A stretch of DNA of 64,000 nt from Rutidosis leptorrhynchoides (taxonomy: Eukaryota; Streptophyta; Magnoliopsida; Asterales; Asteraceae): NCBI RefSeq assembly GCF_046630445.1, contig NC_092338.1, forward strand, positions 203,639,501 to 203,703,500, written 5' to 3'. This document shows positions 47,536 through 61,322 of this stretch, piece by piece. Below the pieces are notes generated by a model. The model searched no databases. It was given only the letters and a program-made list of their open reading frames with translations, and had not been told where the DNA came from. A program made the position numbers and the translations under genes. The stretch's first letter is position 1, and each line of letters begins with the position of its first letter.

Positions 47536-50500
47536 TGAAATGTCCCGTTCATATTGATTATAAACGTTCCATATTAATTGATTTCGTTGCGAGGTTTTGA
47601 CCTCTAAATGAGACTTTTTTCAAAGACTGCATTCGTTTTTAAAAACAAACCATAACCTTCATTTTATCGACAAGGTTAAAAGGACATCACCTAGATTATC
47701 CAGAAATGATAATCTAAAAAAAATTATCACACTTACACACTACCAATACATATTGGTTTACAATATTAATATGTTACAACAAAGTAAATCTCGTATGCAG
47801 TTTTAAACAATATTATACAAGCATGCTGACACCAAATCTTGTCCTTATTTTAGCATGCAACAGCGAAAGCTCTTAATAATCACATGAGAATAAACATGCT
47901 TTAAACGTCAACAAAAATGTTGGTGAGTTATAGGTTTAACCTATATATTTATCAAATCTAATAATAGACCACAAGATTTCATATTTCAATATACATCCCA
48001 TTCATAGAGATAAAAATCATTCATATGGTTTGAACACCTGGTAACTGACATTAACAAGATGCATATAAGAATATCCCCTACCATTCCGGGACATCCATCG
48101 GACATGATAAAACAACATTGAAGTACTTAAGCATCCGCTACAACGGATGGTGTTTGTTGGGCCCAATAGATCTATCTTTAGGATTCGCGTCAATTAGTAG
48201 ACTGGTTTACTAATTCTTAGGTTACCAAGTAAAAAGGGGCATATTCGGCTTCGATCGTTCAACATATAAAGTAGTTTCATGTACTTGTGTCTATTTTGTA
48301 AAACATTTATAAAGCTGCATGTATTCTCATTCCAAAAATATTAGATTTTAAAAGTGGGACTATAACTCACTTTCACAGATTTTTACTTCGTCGGGAAGTA
48401 AGACTTGGCCACTGGTCGATTCACGAACCTATAACAAATATGTACATATATATCAAAGTATGTTCAAAATAAAATTACAACATTTTTAATAAGTTTTAAT
48501 GTTTTAAGTTTATTAAGTCAGCTGTCCTCGTTAGTAACCTACAACTAGTTGTCCACAGTTAGATGCACAGAAATAAATCGATATATATCTTGAATCAATC
48601 CACGACCCAGTGTATACATGTCTCAGGCTAGATCACAACTCAAAGTATATATATTTTTGGAATCAACCTCAACCATGTATAGCTAACTCCAACATTATTG
48701 CATATAGAGTGTCTATGGTTGTTCCAAATAATATATATACATGGGTCGATATGATATGTCAAAACATTTGCATACGTGTCTATGGTATCCCAAGATTACA
48801 TAATATATTAGAATACATGTATAATACAATATGAGTTAGCTAGGATATGATTAATATAGATTTGTTACCAATTTTCACGTAGCTACAACAAGAAAAATTA
48901 TCCAATCTTGTTTTACCCATAACTTCTTCGTTTCAAATCCGCTTTGAGTGATTCAAGTTGCTATGGTTTAATATTGAACTTAAGTTTATGAATCTAAACA
49001 GAAAAAGTATAAGTTTATAGTCAAAAATACAGGTTACAAGTCATTTTTGTAAAGGTAGTCATTTCAGTCGAAAGAACAACGTCTAGATGACCATTTTGGA
49101 AAACATACTTTCACTTTGAGTTTAACCATGATTTTTGGATATAGTTTCATGTTCATAAGAAAAATAATTTTCCCAGAAGAACAACTTTTAAATCAAAGTT
49201 TATCATAGTTTTTAATTAACTAACCCAAAATAGCCCGCGGTGTTAATACCACGGCGTATATCCGGTTTTACGGTGTTTTTCGTGTTTTCAGGTTTTAAAT
49301 CATTAAGTTAGCATATCATATAGATATAGAACATTTTTCTAGTTGATTTTAAAAGTCAAGTTAGAAGGATTAACTTTTGTTTGCGAACAAGTTTATAATT
49401 AACTAAACTATGTTCTAGTGAACACAAGTTTAATACTCTAAATAAGATAGTTTTATATATATGATTCGAATGATGTTATGAACATCATTACTATCTCAAG
49501 TTTTGTGGATAAACCTACTGGAAATGAGAAAAATAGATCCAAATTCAAAGGATCCTTGGATGGCTTGAAAGTTCTTGAAATAAAATCATGACACGAAAAC
49601 AAGTTTAAGTAAGATTTCCACTCGAAATAAAATTGTTATAGTTATAGAAATTGAATCAAAGTTTGAATATGAGTACTTCCTTGTATTAGAGGGGTATCTT
49701 ACTGTAAATAAGAAAGATTTCTTGAGGTTGGATGATCACTTGAAATGGATTTTCAAGATTGAAACTAAGCTAGCAAACTTAGAAGTGTTGTTGGTGTGTG
49801 CTTGAGTAGTTGTTTTGTATCTTGGTTTATGTATGGATTTATGAACTAGATTGAGCTAGATTTTAATGAAGATGATGAAGAACACTTAGAACAAAGGAAG
49901 AACACTTGATAGAGAGTAATTTGATTCAAGAAAATTGAAATGTAAATGTGTTTGTGGTGCCTCTAGTTCACGTGAACTTAGGGTGGCAATATAGTCTTCA
50001 TTAGTTTGTAATCTTATGAGATATTTCATGCTAGATGTTAAATGATGGTTCCCACATGGTTAGGTGACTCACATGGGCTGCTAAGAGCTGATCATTGGAG
50101 TGTATATACCAATAGTAAATACATTTAGAAGTTATGTATTGTACGAGTACAAATACGAGTGCATAGGAGTAGAATTGTTGATGAAAATGAATGAGGATGT
50201 AATTGTAAGCATTTTTGTTAAGTAGAAGTACTTTGATAAGTGTATTGAAGTCTTTAAAAAGTGTATGAATACATATTAAAACACTACATGTATATACATT
50301 TTAACTAAGCCGTTAAGTCATCGTTAGTCGTTACATGTAAGTGTTGTTTTGAAACCTTTAAGTTAACGATCTTGTTAAATGTTGTTAACCCATTGTTTAT
50401 TATATCAAATGAGATGTTAAATTATTATATTATCATGATAATATGATGTATTAATATATCTTAATATGATATATATACATTTAAATGTCGTTACAAAGAT

Positions 50501-50613
50501 AATCGTTACATATATGTCTCGTTTCGAAACCCTTAAGTTAGTAGTCTTATTTTTACATATGTAGTTCATTATTAATATACTTAATGAGATACATACTTAT
50601 CATAATATCATGT

Positions 50614-50694
<81 letters not shown>

Positions 50695-50898
50695 ATATAT
50701 AAGTCATCATATAGTTTTTACAAGTTTGTAACGTTCGTGAATCGCCGGTCAATTTGGGTGGTCAATTGTCTATATGAAACCTATTTCAATTAATCACGTC
50801 TTAACAAGTTTGATTGCTTAACATGTTGGAAACACTTAATCATGTAAATATCAATTTCATTTAATATATATAAACATGAAAAAGTTCGGGTCACTACA
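47536..50898 (-). mobile_element. Solo LTR S of the G1 family (reverse)
   Basis: The plus-strand start TGAAATGTCCCG and end CGGGTCACTACA are the reverse complement of the G1 LTR ends, and homology runs throughout (3363 bp against 3439 bp). Identical 5-bp duplications flank it: GGTTC at 47531-47535 and 50899-50903. No internal sequence is present, so an entire element was reduced to one LTR by LTR-LTR recombination. Confidence 0.93.
50618..50692. repeat. (TA)n array in solo LTR S
   Basis: About 75 bp of TA close to the LTR start. The G1 LTR has only a short ATATATAT stretch at the matching place (about 6660-6690). Confidence 0.93.
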
Positions 50899-50903
50899 GG
50901 TTC

Positions 50904-52342
50904 TCCGGAAAGACATAAGCCAATGAGTAGTGAAGTCGCTGGTAAGTTTACTGCGAATATGGTGAGATATAAACGGTTCCCCGGTAACGATGAAGAAAGG
51001 CAAACTTATATATCAAAGTTATAATACGGCTAATTCAGATGAATATCGAAGTTGATTTACTGGAGCTGTGACTAAATTGTCTATTTTGAAAAGGGATTGA
51101 AAAGTTATTTTCGGTAATAAGAATGCCAAAGGAGCTAGCACAGATACGTGTTAAACATTTTCTCAGATTCTGAGTGTTTTCAAGTGCATAGCTATATGCA
51201 TCAATTTTTTCTTCCGTAGATGAAGTGCAGTTGGTTCATCCTCTCGATTGAGGTGTTTTCAAGGATCATGAAAGGTTTGAACGCAGATTGTAATCGTCAA
51301 GATACAAATGAGGTTTAAGATGAAATCAAATGACAAACTTGAAGAATTGTTTAGTTTCATATGTTATAATCAATATTTTAATTCATTTTTAATTGTCCAA
51401 TGTTAGTATTCCACAGTTTGCAGTTCAATAATTCATATATAGTTTAATATATTATATTCTAATTAATTAATACGTGTCATGACCCATTATATACATGTCT
51501 CAGACTCGATCACAACTCAAAGTATATATATTATTTTAGAATCAACCTCAACCCTGTATAGCTAACTCGATCATTACCTCATATAGAGTGTCTATGGTTA
51601 TTCCAAATAATATATATAGATGCGTCGATATGATATGTCAAAACATTGTATACGTGTCCCGATATTTAAAATGCGTAAATAATAGTATTTAAATGACGAT
51701 AAATAAAGTGCGTAAAATAAATAACAGAAATTAAATGTCGATAAATAAAATTGCGAGAATTAAAATTGAGATAAATAAAATGTAATAAGTAATTAACAGT
51801 TAGCTAGGAACAGTTAGCTATAATTTTGTTAGCGCAGATTCTTAACAGATTTTCTCATAGTTAATTTGTGAGTTTCTAACAAATTTTATTTTGTCCAATG
51901 TTTTCTTCATTATGCCACTTGTTGGATTCTGATAGGTTAAATCCAAATATGAAATTGAATGAAAATGGTTATTCTGTAGTGAACGGATTCGTATATATGT
52001 GGATGTAAGTAGGATATTAAATGACTATTGAATCAGATTCGAAGGATGCACAGTGTAACTTATTAATGTGAAGTCTAAATATTCCTCGGGTATTACCTAC
52101 CCGTTAAAATATTTTCACCTTTAACAGTTTGTACAAAAGAATTTTTAATTACAGTCTTTATGAAAATATACTTACATATATATTTTCTTCATATGTAACC
52201 ATGGATTTAATGAGTCAATATGATATTAAACTCATCTGATTTACTATTAGAACAAGAATATATAATATCTAAAACATTAGAGATTACATAATCATCATGA
52301 AGAACGAAGATAACCGATGTGGAACAAGATGTAGAACGAAGA
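50904..52342 (-). other. Interior of element B: mosaic of LTR-derived fragments
   Basis: 51482-51658 matches part of solo LTR S (about 48600-48780) in the same orientation. Immediately after it, 51660-51790 resembles the Athila LTR of C (57975-58095): ATAAATAAA(G/A)T-GCG-type words. The rest shows no gene. Both fragments lie inside B and are separate from the solo LTR insertion. Confidence 0.5.
52086..52105 (-). other. Internal polypurine-tract-like motif of B
   Basis: Minus strand AACGGGTAGGTAATACCCGA, 18 of 20 bases identical to the motif at 2551-2570 in G1, in the same orientation relative to each element and also downstream of the leader frames. Confidence 0.45.
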
Positions 52343-52850
52343 TTATGCTCGAGGTATAGATTGCGATGTTGAGGCGTGTGATGTTGAAACTTGGGTTGTT
52401 GGTCGTACTGGTGTTGATATTGGTGGTACTGTTGGTGCCGGTGATGTTGCTGAAGCTGGTAGGTTTTGCACCATATTTTCCAAGGCTACAACTCGGGTGT
52501 GAAGCTCGTTGATTTATTACTCTGGAATGATTGTCGGTAGGAACAAGTGAATGAATAAGGTTTAGAATCTAAGTTGTGATATAGTCGTGGCGAGATACTC
52601 TGGAAATGAGAGAGAAAATGGTGTTTCGAACAGGTTCGTCGGTAAGTGCTTCAGGTTCTTCGCCAAGAGATGAATTCGGTTGGTGGAAGGGATCGCCTTC
52701 TTCGCGTCTCCATTGATTAAGTCGACTACGAACCCATCCCCAATTCATCCAGAATTGATGATGGCTAATTGGTTGATCCATTCCGATCACACTGCTTTCA
52801 GAGCTCTAGTGACACTCCATATCGGAATTCGAGGGACTTGAACTAGTTGT
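52343..52850 (-). pseudogene. Leader frame of element B (function unknown, decayed)
   Basis: The minus-strand frame is readable from about 52850. It contains MDQPISHHQFWMNWGWVRS and RLNQWRREEGDPFHQ, stops at 52569-52571, and picks up again in another frame as a short heptad-like helix (ELHTRVVALENMV) and a Pro/Thr/Ser-rich tail ending PRA at 52346. Upstream, a TAG interrupts the same frame at about 52800. It occupies the place of the acidic and F-box frames of G1, between a homologous leader and the internal polypurine-like motif. I do not recognise the family. Confidence 0.5.
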
Positions 52851-53249
52851 GAGTTCTATTTGGTACGATTGAATAAAGGATTTTTCGATATGAAATGATT
52901 TTTGGATGTCAAATGATATTCTAATTACATAGAATACTTATATATAGCATAAAGATTCCGCAGATTACGGAGAAAATTTCGAAAGCTGTCAGGCAAATGT
53001 AACAGTAACAGATACGCTAAGATATAAGTTTTGTCTGTACACTATTCATGCAATCTAGGTAGTAAGATATGTCTAGATTAAGAATGATAAGCAAGTGATT
53101 CCCTAACAATGATAAACAGGTAATTTTCGACACGAAATGATAAGCAAAACTTTTGACATGCAGACACGGTCGAAGTCCAGACTCACTAATGCATCTAAAC
53201 AACTATCAGTTAGACACACTAATGCAAGTCCTGGTTTGCTAAGACCACC

Positions 53250-53261
53250 GCTCTGATACCA
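53250..53261 (-). other. Primer binding site of B (tRNA-Met type)
   Basis: The minus strand reads TGGTATCAGAGC, a perfect match to the usual initiator tRNA-Met site, two bases from the LTR end. The leader after it (53070-53249) is clearly homologous to the G1 leader (744-830), for example the TGCATTAGTGAGTCTGGACT segment. Confidence 0.92.
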
Positions 53262-53770
53262 CATGAAGCGACCCGTCCTAATCCAAAAGGACGAATACTA
53301 TAACATATGGTTACATTGCGAGGTATTTGACCTCTATATGATATATTTTACAAACATTGCATTCGTTTTTAATAGACAAACTTTTATTTCTTCGAAAGTT
53401 GACGGCATGCATGCCATTTCATGATATATCCAACTATAATTGACATAATAATAATCTTGATGATTTCAACGACTCGAATGCAACGTCTTTTGAAATATGC
53501 CATGAATGACTCCAATAAGTATCTTTAAAATGAGCTAATGCACAGCGGAAGATTTCTTTAATACCTGAGAATAAACATGCTTTCAAGTGTCAACTAAAAG
53601 GTTGGTGAGTTCATTAGTTTATCATAATCGATCATTTCCATAATTTTAATAGACCACAAGATTTTCATTTCCATTTCTCATAAATATACGTCCCATACAT
53701 AGAGACAAAAATCATTCATATGGATTGAACACCTGGTAATCGACCTTAACAAGATACATATAGAATATCC

Positions 53771-53918
53771 CCATCATTCCGGGACAACTTCGGACATGAT
53801 AAATTCGCCATCATTCCGGGACAACTTCGGACATGATAAATTCGCCATCATTCCGGGACAACTTCGGACATGATAAATTCGCCATCATTCCGGGACAACT
53901 TCGGACATGATAAATTCG
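53771..53918 (-). repeat. Four-copy 37-bp tandem repeat in the right B LTR
   Basis: Exactly 148 bp = 4 x 37. The units are almost identical, each running from CCATCATTCCGG to GATAAATTCG. G1-type LTRs carry one copy of the related sequence. Confidence 0.95.
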
Positions 53919-55237
53919 AAGTACTAGAGCATGCGGTACTTTGGATGGGGCTTGTTGGGCCTAATAGATCTATCTTTAGGATTCGCGTCAATTAGGGTGT
54001 CTGTTCCCTAATTCTTAGATTACCAGACTAAAAGGGGCATATTCGATTTCGATAATCCAACCATAGAATGTAGTTTCGATTACTTGTGTCTATTTCGTAA
54101 AACATTTATAAAAAGAAGTGCATGTATTCTCAGCCCAAAAATATATATTATAAAAGCATTTAAAAAGGGAGCAAATGAAACTCACAATTCTGTATTTTGT
54201 AGTAAAAATACATATGACGACATTGAACAATTGTAGGGTTGGCCTTGGATTCACGAACCTATATCATTTGTATATATATTAAAACATATACTTGTAATCC
54301 AACAAATAGATTTTATTATTAGTGATATAATTTTTATATCAATAAGTTATATATTTCATTATTTGATATTTTATATATTTTAATAAATAAGATATTAATA
54401 TAGCTTAATTACATGTATTAAATATATTATTATATAAATATCATTTGTTAGTTAAAACATTATTTTAATAATACTAGGATAATATTTTAAATGATAACAA
54501 TAATAATAATAATGACAGTACTAATATTAATAATAATGATAATAGTATTAATAATTCTATAAATGATAATGTTAATGATAGTTTTTATAATAAATCTCAT
54601 AATAGTGATAATAACAGTAGTTTTTAATAAAATGAATAATTTAATAGTAATGATAATGAAAATAATAATTGTTGATAATAATACCTAATACTTAATAATA
54701 ATAATAATAATTATAACAATCTTATTACTAATGGTAATCTTAATAATAATACTTTGGTTAATAATAATAATAAAAAGTCTAAAATGATACTAATACTAAT
54801 ATTAATGATGATAATAATAATGGTTTGTATTATTTTCATTATAACATTAATAATAATAATCCTAATCATAATAATATTTATGTTAATATTAATAATACTA
54901 ATAATAACACTAATAATACTTAATGGTGTTACTTAATAACAAAATGATAAAAGTATTAATCATAGTATTTATTTTTACATAATAATAATGATAATACATA
55001 TATTAGGGTTTAATAATAATAATAATAACAATAACAATATTCCTACTTATAACTATAATCATACTAATAATAATGATAATATTAATAATTCTTGATAATG
55101 TTAATAAATGGTAACTTTTATGAATATACCTATATTAGAAATAATAATAGTGATAATAGTAATTATAACTATACTACTTGTAATGATAACAATAATTAAT
55201 ATTATCAATAACAATAATAATAATAACAATAATAATA

Positions 55238-55591
<354 letters not shown>

Positions 55592-57322
55592 TTCTGTTTT
55601 TCTGAAATCATATCACACTTTTATTTATTTAACCCGCCTTCCTGTTTCTCCTTCTTCTCCAAGATTTAGTCGACCAAAAACTAATTTCCAATCACCATAT
55701 CAATTTTTTTAATACAATAATTAATTATAACAGTTAACATTAGTTACTTATATTACTTTAGAAAACGAAAAAAATAAAGAAAACGCTGCTGTCGCGACTG
55801 TCTCTTTTTAAAAAAAAATTCTTTTCGAATTTGATTAAGTAATAGTATATGGTTATAACATGAAATAGTTTGTAAATCGTTAATAGAAACTATTGGAATC
55901 ATCCATTTAAATCGAATCATCACAGAACTTTTTAATTTGATTGATGAACAATTGTTGACTTTTTGTTACAAAAACTTTGACTCACAAATTCGAATTCGTT
56001 TTGAAAAATTGGAAAATAAAAATTTACAGAAAGATCAACTAGATGAATCCTAACATAACTGCATGTTTACATTTTTAAAATTTATTCGATTTCGAGCTAT
56101 TGCTAATCCCTGTCAAGAACACTAAGAACACTAAATCAAATTTTGAATTTTAGAGCGTTTTAGATTATAATTACAACATGAATTGTGTTAGAAATCATTA
56201 ATAGAAACTTTTTGGACCATCAATTGATCCATAAACATCAATATGAGTTCGAATTTAAGGTGAACGATTCAGTTGACTTTTTAAATTTGACATTTGACTT
56301 CAAAATTCGAAATCAATACAAAGAGTTGGAAATTGAAAACTTACAGATAGCTTAATTAGATCATCCTTAACACTCTTGCATTACTAGATTTTGAGAATTC
56401 ATTCTCAATTGAACTATTAAGAAAATTTTACGCGTACAGGGGACTGGGTTGGGTTCTTTGTAACTGTTTCTCCTTAAAATGAATTAGGTATTATATGGAA
56501 TGTAATTGAGGGATTAATACAGTAAACAGATTCGATTAGGCTTGTTTTGTATAAAGGATTTGTTGACAAAATCCCAATTAGAAGAAAAAAGAGTAAAAGC
56601 AGATATTGGATTCGTACATTTTAGATTTTATATGATATATTTTATATTTAATATATATTAATAATTAATATATTAATAACAATAATACAAATAATAATAA
56701 AAATTGTATTAATAATAATACTAATAATACCAATTAATATTACTAGTAATATTTATAATAATAATAATATTGATAAAGATACTAGTAATAAATGATAATT
56801 ATATTATAATATTAATAATAACAATAATGATAATTATAATGAAAGTAATAAGTTTAATAATAAATAATAATAATGATAACTATAATAATAACCAAATTCA
56901 TAATTCTCCTATTAACTCTAATAATAATGGTTTTAATAATGATAACACTAATATTAGTATTAATAATATTATAACAATTAAAATGTATCAAATTTCGTAT
57001 CTATAAATTATATACAATAATACTGATATAAATATTAGCATTAATATTAATATTAATAATGAAGTAATAATAATAACAATATTAGTATAACAACAATATT
57101 TTTAACTTGTAATTACATTTAATATATTAAAATTTATTATTTATGTAATGTTTACTAATGATATATATAATATCATATATTTAATATAATATTTATACGT
57201 TTTAATATATTACAATATACATATAATCATCAATCATATAGAAATCATATTCATATATATATATATTTATTTTAATAACCTTATGATCTTGTATATTATT
57301 TTACTTAATTATTTTTATTATT

Positions 57323-57325
<3 letters not shown>

Positions 57326-57396
<71 letters not shown>
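57326..57396. repeat. (TA)n array in the right B LTR
   Basis: About 70 bp of TA near the LTR start. Confidence 0.95.
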
Positions 57397-57404
<8 letters not shown>

Positions 57405-57576
57405 TTATTTGCAACCAATAGTTCGTGAATCATCGGTATTAGTCAAAGGTTTAATTGGTTTCATAGAAACAATTCAAAATTTTGAGATTCAGTTTAACAG
57501 ACTTTGCTTATCGTGTCGAATTCATGTTTAGATTAAGTTTAAATTTGGTCAGAAATTTTCGGGTCGTCACAACTTT

Positions 57577-57599
57577 CACGATCGACGAGTCTGTATGTC
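57577..57599 (+). pseudogene. pol: 23-bp sliver of element A pol between B and C
   Basis: Between the right target duplication of B and the start of C. The protease-region frame from 25056 stays open across it. Its last five bases (ATGTC) should be the target duplication of element C, whose other copy is outside the window. Confidence 0.75.
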
Positions 57600-58838
57600 T
57601 GATGTTATGCGAGGTGTATACAAAATAGTTATATTTTTACTAAAAAATACTATTAAATACGATACAATTTTACACAAGTTATTTATTTATTTATAGAGTA
57701 GATATACCTAAACCTTGCTACAACACTTATAGGCAGTGTACCTAATCGTACAGTAGTGTAGTTTTTAGTAAGTCCGGTTCGTTCCACAGGGATCTTAGCC
57801 AAGTTTAACGCTATATTTTTAAAACTATATTTGTAAAAATATATAAATATATATAAGTAGTATTATTATTATAAAAGGGGGTTTTTTTACCGTTTAATAA
57901 CCGGTTTGTCGATTTTAAAACTTTAGTCGCAGTTAAAACCTAATGTAAAATATTAAAAATAAATACAACTTAATTTAAAGCGCAAATTAAAAGACAATAA
58001 TGAAATTGAGATAAATAAAAGTGCGTAAAGTAAATGACAATAAATAAAGTTGCGATAATTAAAAAGTACGATAATTAAAAGTGCAATTAAATATGAAATA
58101 AAGGAATTATGCTTATTTAAACTTCCGTAATCATGATGTTTGACGTGTTGATTTTAGTTTATTACCATGGGTTAATTGTCCTTTGTCCTAGATTATTCGA
58201 TATGTCCGTCTAGTTTTTGTCCATAACAGTCCATCAGTCATAAATATAAAGTGCGAATGTCCTCGTCAAATTATCCTTATATCCAAAGTCAAATATTCCA
58301 ACTAATTGGGAACTTAAACTATAATTACACCAAGTGTCCTTGTATATAATTCACCCTTGTTTTAATAAGTCCATTAACTATTAATCCATTCCCATGTCCG
58401 GTTAAATGAACGATTATTAGTACTTATAAATATCCCGCCCATCGTGTCCGATAGAGTATATATGGTTATTTATAGGTACGTCCAATTGTAAATCTTTATA
58501 TTAAATTAACAAACTATCATTTAATTAAACAAATATAAAGCCCATTAATAGCCCATAGTCTAATTTCCACAAGTGTCGTTCTTTTGTCTAAACCCCAATT
58601 ATGGTACAAAGCCCAATTACCCCGTCTTTAATATTTTAGCCCAACATCACGATTACTTCGGCTTAAATAAGCATAATAATAACTTAGCTACGAGACATTA
58701 ATTTAAAAAGGTTGAACATAACTTACAATGATTAATAATAGCGTAGCGTTACACGGACAGAATTTCGACTTACACCCTTACAACATTTGCTAACATACCC
58801 TTATTATTATTAAAATTAAAATTAAAATTATAATTAAA

Positions 58839-58950
<112 letters not shown>

Positions 58951-59003
58951 CGTGTGAGATGAAGAGAAGAAAAAGATGTGTAAAATTCGGCCAAAACACG
59001 CAA

Positions 59004-59011
59004 AATTTATA
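59004..59011 (-). promoter_or_regulatory. TATA box of the C LTR
   Basis: Minus strand TATAAATT in the context ATCCTATAAATTTT. It lies 23 bp from the nearer palindrome, as in D (24 bp). Confidence 0.6.
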
Positions 59012-59034
59012 GGATGTCTCGTGCTACAGTGCAC

Positions 59035-59080
59035 CATGCGATCGCATGGTTTTTGCACTTCCAGGCCATGCGGTCGTATG
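59035..59080 (-). promoter_or_regulatory. Palindrome pair in the C LTR promoter
   Basis: CATGCGATCGCATG at 59035 and a decayed CATGCGGTCGTATG at 59067, starts again exactly 32 bp apart. Confidence 0.8.
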
Positions 59081-59552
59081 GCCTGCTTTTCCAGCTCACA
59101 AAGATTCCAAAACGTGGGCTGCTGGATTTTTATAATATTTATAATATAATATAATTAATTATATATAATTAATTATATATTATATTATATTCTTGTACTC
59201 CGTTGACTTATAATTTTTGGTCCGTTGCGTCGCGCGTTGAGAGTTGGCTCAGGTCCCGGTTCCGGAGTTTTGAACGTCCTTGCGTACTATTTAATATCTT
59301 GTATTTTGCGTTTTGCGTCTTGTACTCTTGTAATTTTGAGACTTTTCTTATCAATAATTGGAACCACTTTGATTGTAATTTGTACTTTTTAGCTTTTTGG
59401 TCGTTTGCATCTTCAATTCGTCGAATCTGTCTTTTGTCTTCACCTTTTATTATTTAAACGAATATCACTTGTAAATAGAACAATTGCAACTAAAAGCTTG
59501 TCTTTCTTGAGGGATAATGCTATGAAATATATGTTCATTTTTAGCATTATCA

Positions 59553-61300
59553 AATATTCCCACACTTGAGCGTTGCTTGTCCTCAAGCAATATATTCTTG
59601 AAATACAAATACTAGAATCACTTCTTTATACTTCACACTTTGTACATCAGTGATTTTTATACGGCGGTATGAACAATGATAATAACGATGTGGTTTACAG
59701 TCCCACATGACTATAAAAATTTAGATCCTTTAGGAAATTGGATCTTTATGAAAACATTTGATCTTTTGTAAATTCAATCTAGCTTTTACCCTAGATAAGT
59801 TTTCCGGAATAACCCTTCACCGGTGTTTGCAAAATGTTTTTGTGAGTTTGGTGGGTTTCATATTTGAAAATTTTAGCGCAAAACTTATGGTTTTGTGTCA
59901 CCCACTTGCTAACCTTGTATTGGGAAAGCAACAAGTCCAGTATACTTGCTCCGTATATTACCTTTCGGTAAACTACCATCTGGTTGTAAAGGAAATCGTT
60001 GAACAAGCAACTGTTAAGGTAATGTCCCGTGACATGCTTTTAATTATGGTCTATAATATGTCGAATGCAATTACTATCCTTTGTAGGAGCAATAGTAAAG
60101 ATCACCCTATAGTTTTTCGGTCTGGCACAAGGTCCTGTCTTCGACTATGCTATGCAACCACCGTTCTTACGGTTGACACCCGATTTAGTTCAGGTGACCT
60201 AATGAATTTCAGGTGAATTCCTAGGATTTTACGTTCAATGGTAATGAACGCATTAAAAATGGGTTTTCAGAAAACAAATCGGGTTGTAATTTTGATCAAA
60301 ATATTTTCTCGTTCAAGCTTGAGTTTAGATATCATCGAATTCCATGAGTTTGTAATTCTCAATCTTTAAAAGTCAATCTCAAAGATTGAGTAATATTAGG
60401 CTTAAAAGCTAATTTTTAATCTTTTAAGGAAATTATCCTTTTCTGGGGGTCTGATTCATTAGTCTTATCAAGCTAATTTGCATGGAACCCTCCCCATTTT
60501 ACGAGACAGATCCTCTCATGGTTAGGATAAGTTTGACCACTTGGCGACCCTATTTGATGCTGAGGTCCGTGGATTTCCAGGTGATTTTTGAGAAAACTTT
60601 TCAAGGTTTTTCGTAGACTCTACAACTGGTCTGGACGACAACTTCCTGGCCTAAATCAAGAAGCGCGTGTCTTTTTTGGAAGACTTTACTTCCTTTTAAT
60701 GATAGAATTGATTCATCGTGTAGATCCATCTTTTCTTTCAAATATATTATAAGAAATTGGGTAAAACTGATAAAATTGTACAAAAATATGTGATATATGT
60801 TTTAAATAACTTGGTAAATTTTTCTCACACTTGGCTTTTATTTTCCTTTCTTTGCCTTTTTATTGTCCTCTATTCCATTTTAAATGAATTCTAACATTTT
60901 GAGTTGTTTCTCAATTTATGTCTTTTCCGAGGTAACAATAATTTCGGTGTTAACACCTAGTTTTATAGTTCATAAATATGTATAAACATGATTTTGAATT
61001 CATTTAATTGAAAATTTTGAAAATTTTACTAGAATTGGGTAGTCAGTATATAAGACTAGGGCTGTTCTTTATTATCAGAGAGCACTAGATTCTAATACAA
61101 CTACTGCGTTACTAGTATTTTTAATGGTAACCAAGTGTATAAGTTAAAATTTTAAAAATCCGAAAGAATTTAACCCCTTCCCAAACTTAAGATCTTGCAA
61201 TGCCCTCATTTGCAAGAAATCAGTAACAATTTAAATTATTGAGGGTTATTAGCGTAGAAAAATGATTAAATTTTACCAAAGTTTCCAAACATATTGGCGT
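59553..61300 (-). other. 3' noncoding region of C
   Basis: Collinear with D 38860-40598. No sense gene. An open frame on the plus strand (59758-60216, 152 codons) is antisense to the element and has a counterpart in D. Hand comparison gives about 21 replacement and 6-7 silent changes, as expected without selection. Confidence 0.7.
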
Positions 61301-61322
61301 TTGTTTTTTTTTTTTTTTTAAT
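61301..61322 (-). other. Breakpoint of the env-gene deletion in C
   Basis: A run of about 17 T (poly-A on the element's sense strand) lies where C jumps from sequence like D 36085 to sequence like D 38855. Confidence 0.6.

Noticed and set aside
53771..53918. CRISPR-like array
   Set aside because: The repeats are directly tandem with no unique spacers, in a plant LTR. The 32-bp-spaced palindromes are likewise not an array.
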